DNA from: Nitrososphaerota archaeon
Lineage (GTDB): Archaea > Thermoproteota > Nitrososphaeria > Nitrososphaerales > UBA183
Direction of reading: 5' to 3'
Assembly: GCA_029785625.1 (NCBI GenBank)
Contig: JAFLZI010000029.1
Location: 1 to 5,950, forward strand
Length of the DNA stretch: 5,950 bases
The notes beneath the pieces are model-generated. The model did not search any database. It was not told the origin of the DNA and saw only the letters and a list, made by a program, of their open reading frames with translations. Each line of letters opens with the position of its first letter. Within the stretch, counting starts at the first letter, position 1. The position numbers and the translations under genes were made by a program. Below, one piece after another: positions 4,195 to 5,950 of the stretch.

Positions 4195-4704
4195 TCACTT
4201 CGCGATGTCCTCTTCGAGCTGATTGATCTTCCACCGGAGGGCCTCCTTGAGCTCCGTGTTGTCGATCCTGTTGAGGGGCCGTTGGCAGGTGGGACACTTG
4301 AAGAAGGTCTCCATGGCCTCCTCGAATGTCCGGGTGACGCACGTCGGGGTCCCGCAGAAGTAGAACTCGCGGGTCTCCTCGTGCTCCAGGCGTTGCTTGA
4401 GCCTCACGAGGATCTTCTTCTTCTGCGTCTGGATGAACCCATCGGTCTGGTCGCGCTGCGCCTTCCACCTGTAGACGAACCAACCCCTCTTTGGGTCCCT
4501 TACCCTCACGCCGGAGATGAGGCTCCTCCCGAACAGGTCGTAAAGGGCCTTCCTCACCGTCTTTATCTTTAGCCCGGTGGCCGAGGCGATCTCTTCGTCC
4601 GTCGCGTTCTCGTTGTTGAGCAGCGCCCTGGCTACCCTGACGTAGTCCGGACCGCCTATTAGACCTGCGACCTTTACGAAAGTATCTTCGTACTCTATTT
4701 TCAC
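4195..4704 (-). CDS. tfe: Transcription initiation factor E, alpha subunit (TFE)
   Basis: The 169-residue size is normal for archaeal TFE-alpha. Residues 1-85 form the extended winged helix (VARALLNNENATDEEIASAT, then GLKIKTVRKALYDLF and a wing around GWFVYRW). A basic, probably helical linker (92-112) precedes the zinc ribbon: Cys117, Cys122, Cys137 and Cys140 around FYFCGTPTC and FEEAMETFFKCPTC. TFE helps TBP/TFB and RNA polymerase open the promoter. The first zinc knuckle is C-X4-C rather than the usual C-X2-C, but all four cysteines are kept. The start is GTG at 4704, overlapping the Trm56 stop as GTGA (4704-4701). This indicates translational coupling and a shared transcript with Trm56 and HflX. 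Confidence 0.97.
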   Translation of the reverse strand: MKIEYEDTFVKVAGLIGGPDYVRVARALLNNENATDEEIASATGLKIKTVRKALYDLFGRSLISGVRVRDPKRGWFVYRWKAQRDQTDGFIQTQKKKILVRLKQRLEHEETREFYFCGTPTCVTRTFEEAMETFFKCPTCQRPLNRIDNTELKEALRWKINQLEEDIAK

Positions 4705-5231
4705 GTTTTCTGTTCTACCTGCTTGCCTCTAGCCGAAGGGACTATCCTTAGCTTATAACCACTGAACACCTTCTTAAGCTCTTCTCCCCTCTGGATGTCG
4801 TGGATGGCGATCGCCAGGGCGGCGATCTCCGAGTGGGGCTGAGAGGTGACGGCCACGTTGTAATCGGCGAGCTGGTAGACCTCCCCCGGGACCTTCGGCC
4901 CGCCAACCGCGAGCAGGAAGCTCCCCTTCTCCCTCAGCTCCTCCACCCTGTCCTGGAGAGGGTCCCCGTACATGGTGAGGTGGACGATGGTCCTCCCTTC
5001 GCCCTTCGCCTCGCGGAAGACCTTTTTCCATGGGGCCTGGACGACCGGAAAGTCGCCTCCCCACGCCTTGTTCACCTCCCCGACCGTGTCCATGAGCCCG
5101 CTCTCCACCTCCTCGAGATAGACGCACTCCGCCCCGAGCGCCCTAGAGACGAGGCACAGGTGGGTCAGCGTGCGATAGTCCCTGACATACCTATGCCCCA
5201 CCCGCACCACCTTCAGGCTCTTCAGCCCCAA
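4701..5231 (-). CDS. trm56: tRNA (cytidine(56)-2'-O)-methyltransferase Trm56
   Basis: This SPOUT-class enzyme methylates the ribose of C56 in the tRNA T-loop using S-adenosylmethionine. The N-terminus VVRVGHRYVRDYRTLTH (8-24) is the family start signature. TIVHLTMYGDPL (81-92) and FLLAVGGPKVPGEVYQLADY (105-124), followed by NVAVTSQPHSEIAALAI, make up the knotted SAM-binding region. The 176-residue length is typical. The frame stays open upstream to 5411, but that part is a shadow of the HflX gene. I chose TTG at 5231, 2 nt after the HflX stop, with GGGAGGGTG at 5251-5243 upstream. The stop overlaps the TFE start (GTGA). The enzyme acts on mature-like T-loops, which is notable because the nearby initiator tRNA has introns in both its T-stem and its T-loop. 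Confidence 0.95.
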   Translation of the reverse strand: MGLKSLKVVRVGHRYVRDYRTLTHLCLVSRALGAECVYLEEVESGLMDTVGEVNKAWGGDFPVVQAPWKKVFREAKGEGRTIVHLTMYGDPLQDRVEELREKGSFLLAVGGPKVPGEVYQLADYNVAVTSQPHSEIAALAIAIHDIQRGEELKKVFSGYKLRIVPSARGKQVEQKT

Positions 5232-5233
5232 GC

Positions 5234-5950
5234 TCAGGCCGGCACCCTCCCTTCCATGCCCTCCTCCTCGGCGACCTCGGTGAGCTTGGCGTCGGCGACC
5301 CCCAAGAGCGAGTCCATCCCCTGACCGGTCTTCGAGGAGACCGCCACAGCTTCGATGGGCCCGAGCTCCCTCTTCCTCTCCTCGATCAGCTCGGCCGGGG
5401 CGAGGTCGCACTTGTTCAGGACGGCTATCGTCTTAGAGGGCTTGACCATGAGGTGGGAGAGAGCCTGGGCCGAGCTCTCGTAGCTCCTGATGAACTTCTC
5501 CGCCGGCTGGCTCGCGTCGAGGAGGAGGAAGACCACAGTAGCATAGGATATCTCCTCCAGCGTCGACTTGAACGACTCTATCAGGTACGCCGGGAGGTTG
5601 CTGATGAAGCCCACCGTGTCGGTGAGCAGGGTCTTCCTCTCTCCCACCATCACCGCCCGCGTGGTGGGAGCCAGGGTGGTGAAGACGCCGGCGTCGACGC
5701 TCTTCGTCTCCCCGGTGAGCTTGTTGAAGAGGCTCGTCTTCCCCGCGGCGGTGTACCCCGCGAGGGCGATGGTGGGGAACGCGAGCCTCCTCCTGTGTTC
5801 GCGGAATATCTCCCTCCTCTTTGCGACTTCCTCCACCTTCCTCCTGAGCGTGGCGACCCTGCTCTTCATCATCCTGGTGTAGACGTCCGCCTCGTACTTG
5901 CCGAGCCCGAAGAACCCTGGCTGCCCCCCCCTCCTGGCCATCTTGACGCT
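5234..5950 (-). CDS. hflX: HflX-family GTPase, C-terminal part (5' end outside window)
   Basis: 238 residues are visible; the N-terminal HflX domain lies beyond the right edge. Numbered from the in-frame Met at 5941, the glycine-rich linker GGQPGFFGLGKYEADVYTR is followed by a coiled-coil region (about 23-52). The G domain has G1 GYTAAGKTS (62-70), the G2 region TTLAPTTR (88-95), G3 DTVGF (108-112), G4 NKCD (176-179) and G5 SSK (202-204). DTVGFISNLPAYLIESFKST is a strong HflX signature. HflX binds the large ribosomal subunit and in bacteria splits stalled ribosomes; an equivalent role in archaea is inferred. It is the first visible gene of the operon, and its TGA (5234-5236) is 2 nt before the Trm56 start. 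Confidence 0.96.
   Translation of the reverse strand, partial: SVKMARRGGQPGFFGLGKYEADVYTRMMKSRVATLRRKVEEVAKRREIFREHRRRLAFPTIALAGYTAAGKTSLFNKLTGETKSVDAGVFTTLAPTTRAVMVGERKTLLTDTVGFISNLPAYLIESFKSTLEEISYATVVFLLLDASQPAEKFIRSYESSAQALSHLMVKPSKTIAVLNKCDLAPAELIEERKRELGPIEAVAVSSKTGQGMDSLLGVADAKLTEVAEEEGMEGRVPA

Noticed and set aside
5232..5411. Longer N-terminus for Trm56 reaching back to 5411
   Set aside because: It overlaps the conserved G domain of HflX in another frame, and Trm56 proteins begin just before the GHR motif. TTG at 5231 gives the normal length.
1..5950. CRISPR arrays, insertion sequences, transposase or integrase genes
   Set aside because: No regularly spaced repeats, terminal inverted repeats or recombinase motifs were seen.

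Overview
The window is archaeal. It carries transcription factor E (TFE), the archaea-specific tRNA methyltransferase Trm56, TATA/BRE-type promoters and a tRNA gene with bulge-helix-bulge (BHB) introns. It is GC-rich, uses AGG for many arginines, and packs genes tightly with GTG and TTG starts. A high-GC member of the TACK/Thermoproteota group is the best guess; I cannot place it further from this sequence.

Left part, plus strand. A MutS-like ATPase enters from the left edge (to 1064). Next comes a fluoride-response unit: a TATA box (about 1109-1116), a textbook fluoride (crcB-type) riboswitch at 1139-1197, the fluoride channel CrcB/Fluc (1229-1609), and a DUF190 protein (1623-1946) that is probably co-transcribed. 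The riboswitch segment that closes the ligand-bound pseudoknot can also pair with the crcB Shine-Dalgarno sequence. This suggests a translational ON switch.

Middle part, minus strand. An unrecognised 292-residue protein (1940-2818) overlaps the DUF190 gene tail to tail by 7 bp. Its ATG overlaps the stop of a 47-residue ORF with one hydrophobic segment (2815-2958). Upstream of these lies a probably broken secreted or membrane protein gene with an in-frame TAG (3040-3318).

The main discovery is at 3443-3603 on the minus strand: an initiator tRNA-Met(CAU) gene interrupted by four short BHB introns of 22, 21, 22 and 21 nt. They lie in the D-loop, the anticodon loop, the T-stem and the T-loop. 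Removing them leaves a perfect 75-nt initiator tRNA with an A1-U72 pair, three G-C pairs at the base of the anticodon stem, and a TTCAAAT T-loop. One internal exon is only 7 nt. A TATA box (3627-3634) is spaced correctly from the tRNA 5' end.

Right part, minus strand. A compact information-processing operon is transcribed leftward: an HflX-family GTPase (5' end off the window), Trm56, TFE, then an HD-domain phosphohydrolase. These genes overlap or lie 2-4 nt apart. The initiator tRNA follows immediately on the same strand under its own promoter. Ribosome-associated GTPase, tRNA modification, transcription initiation and initiator tRNA are therefore clustered.
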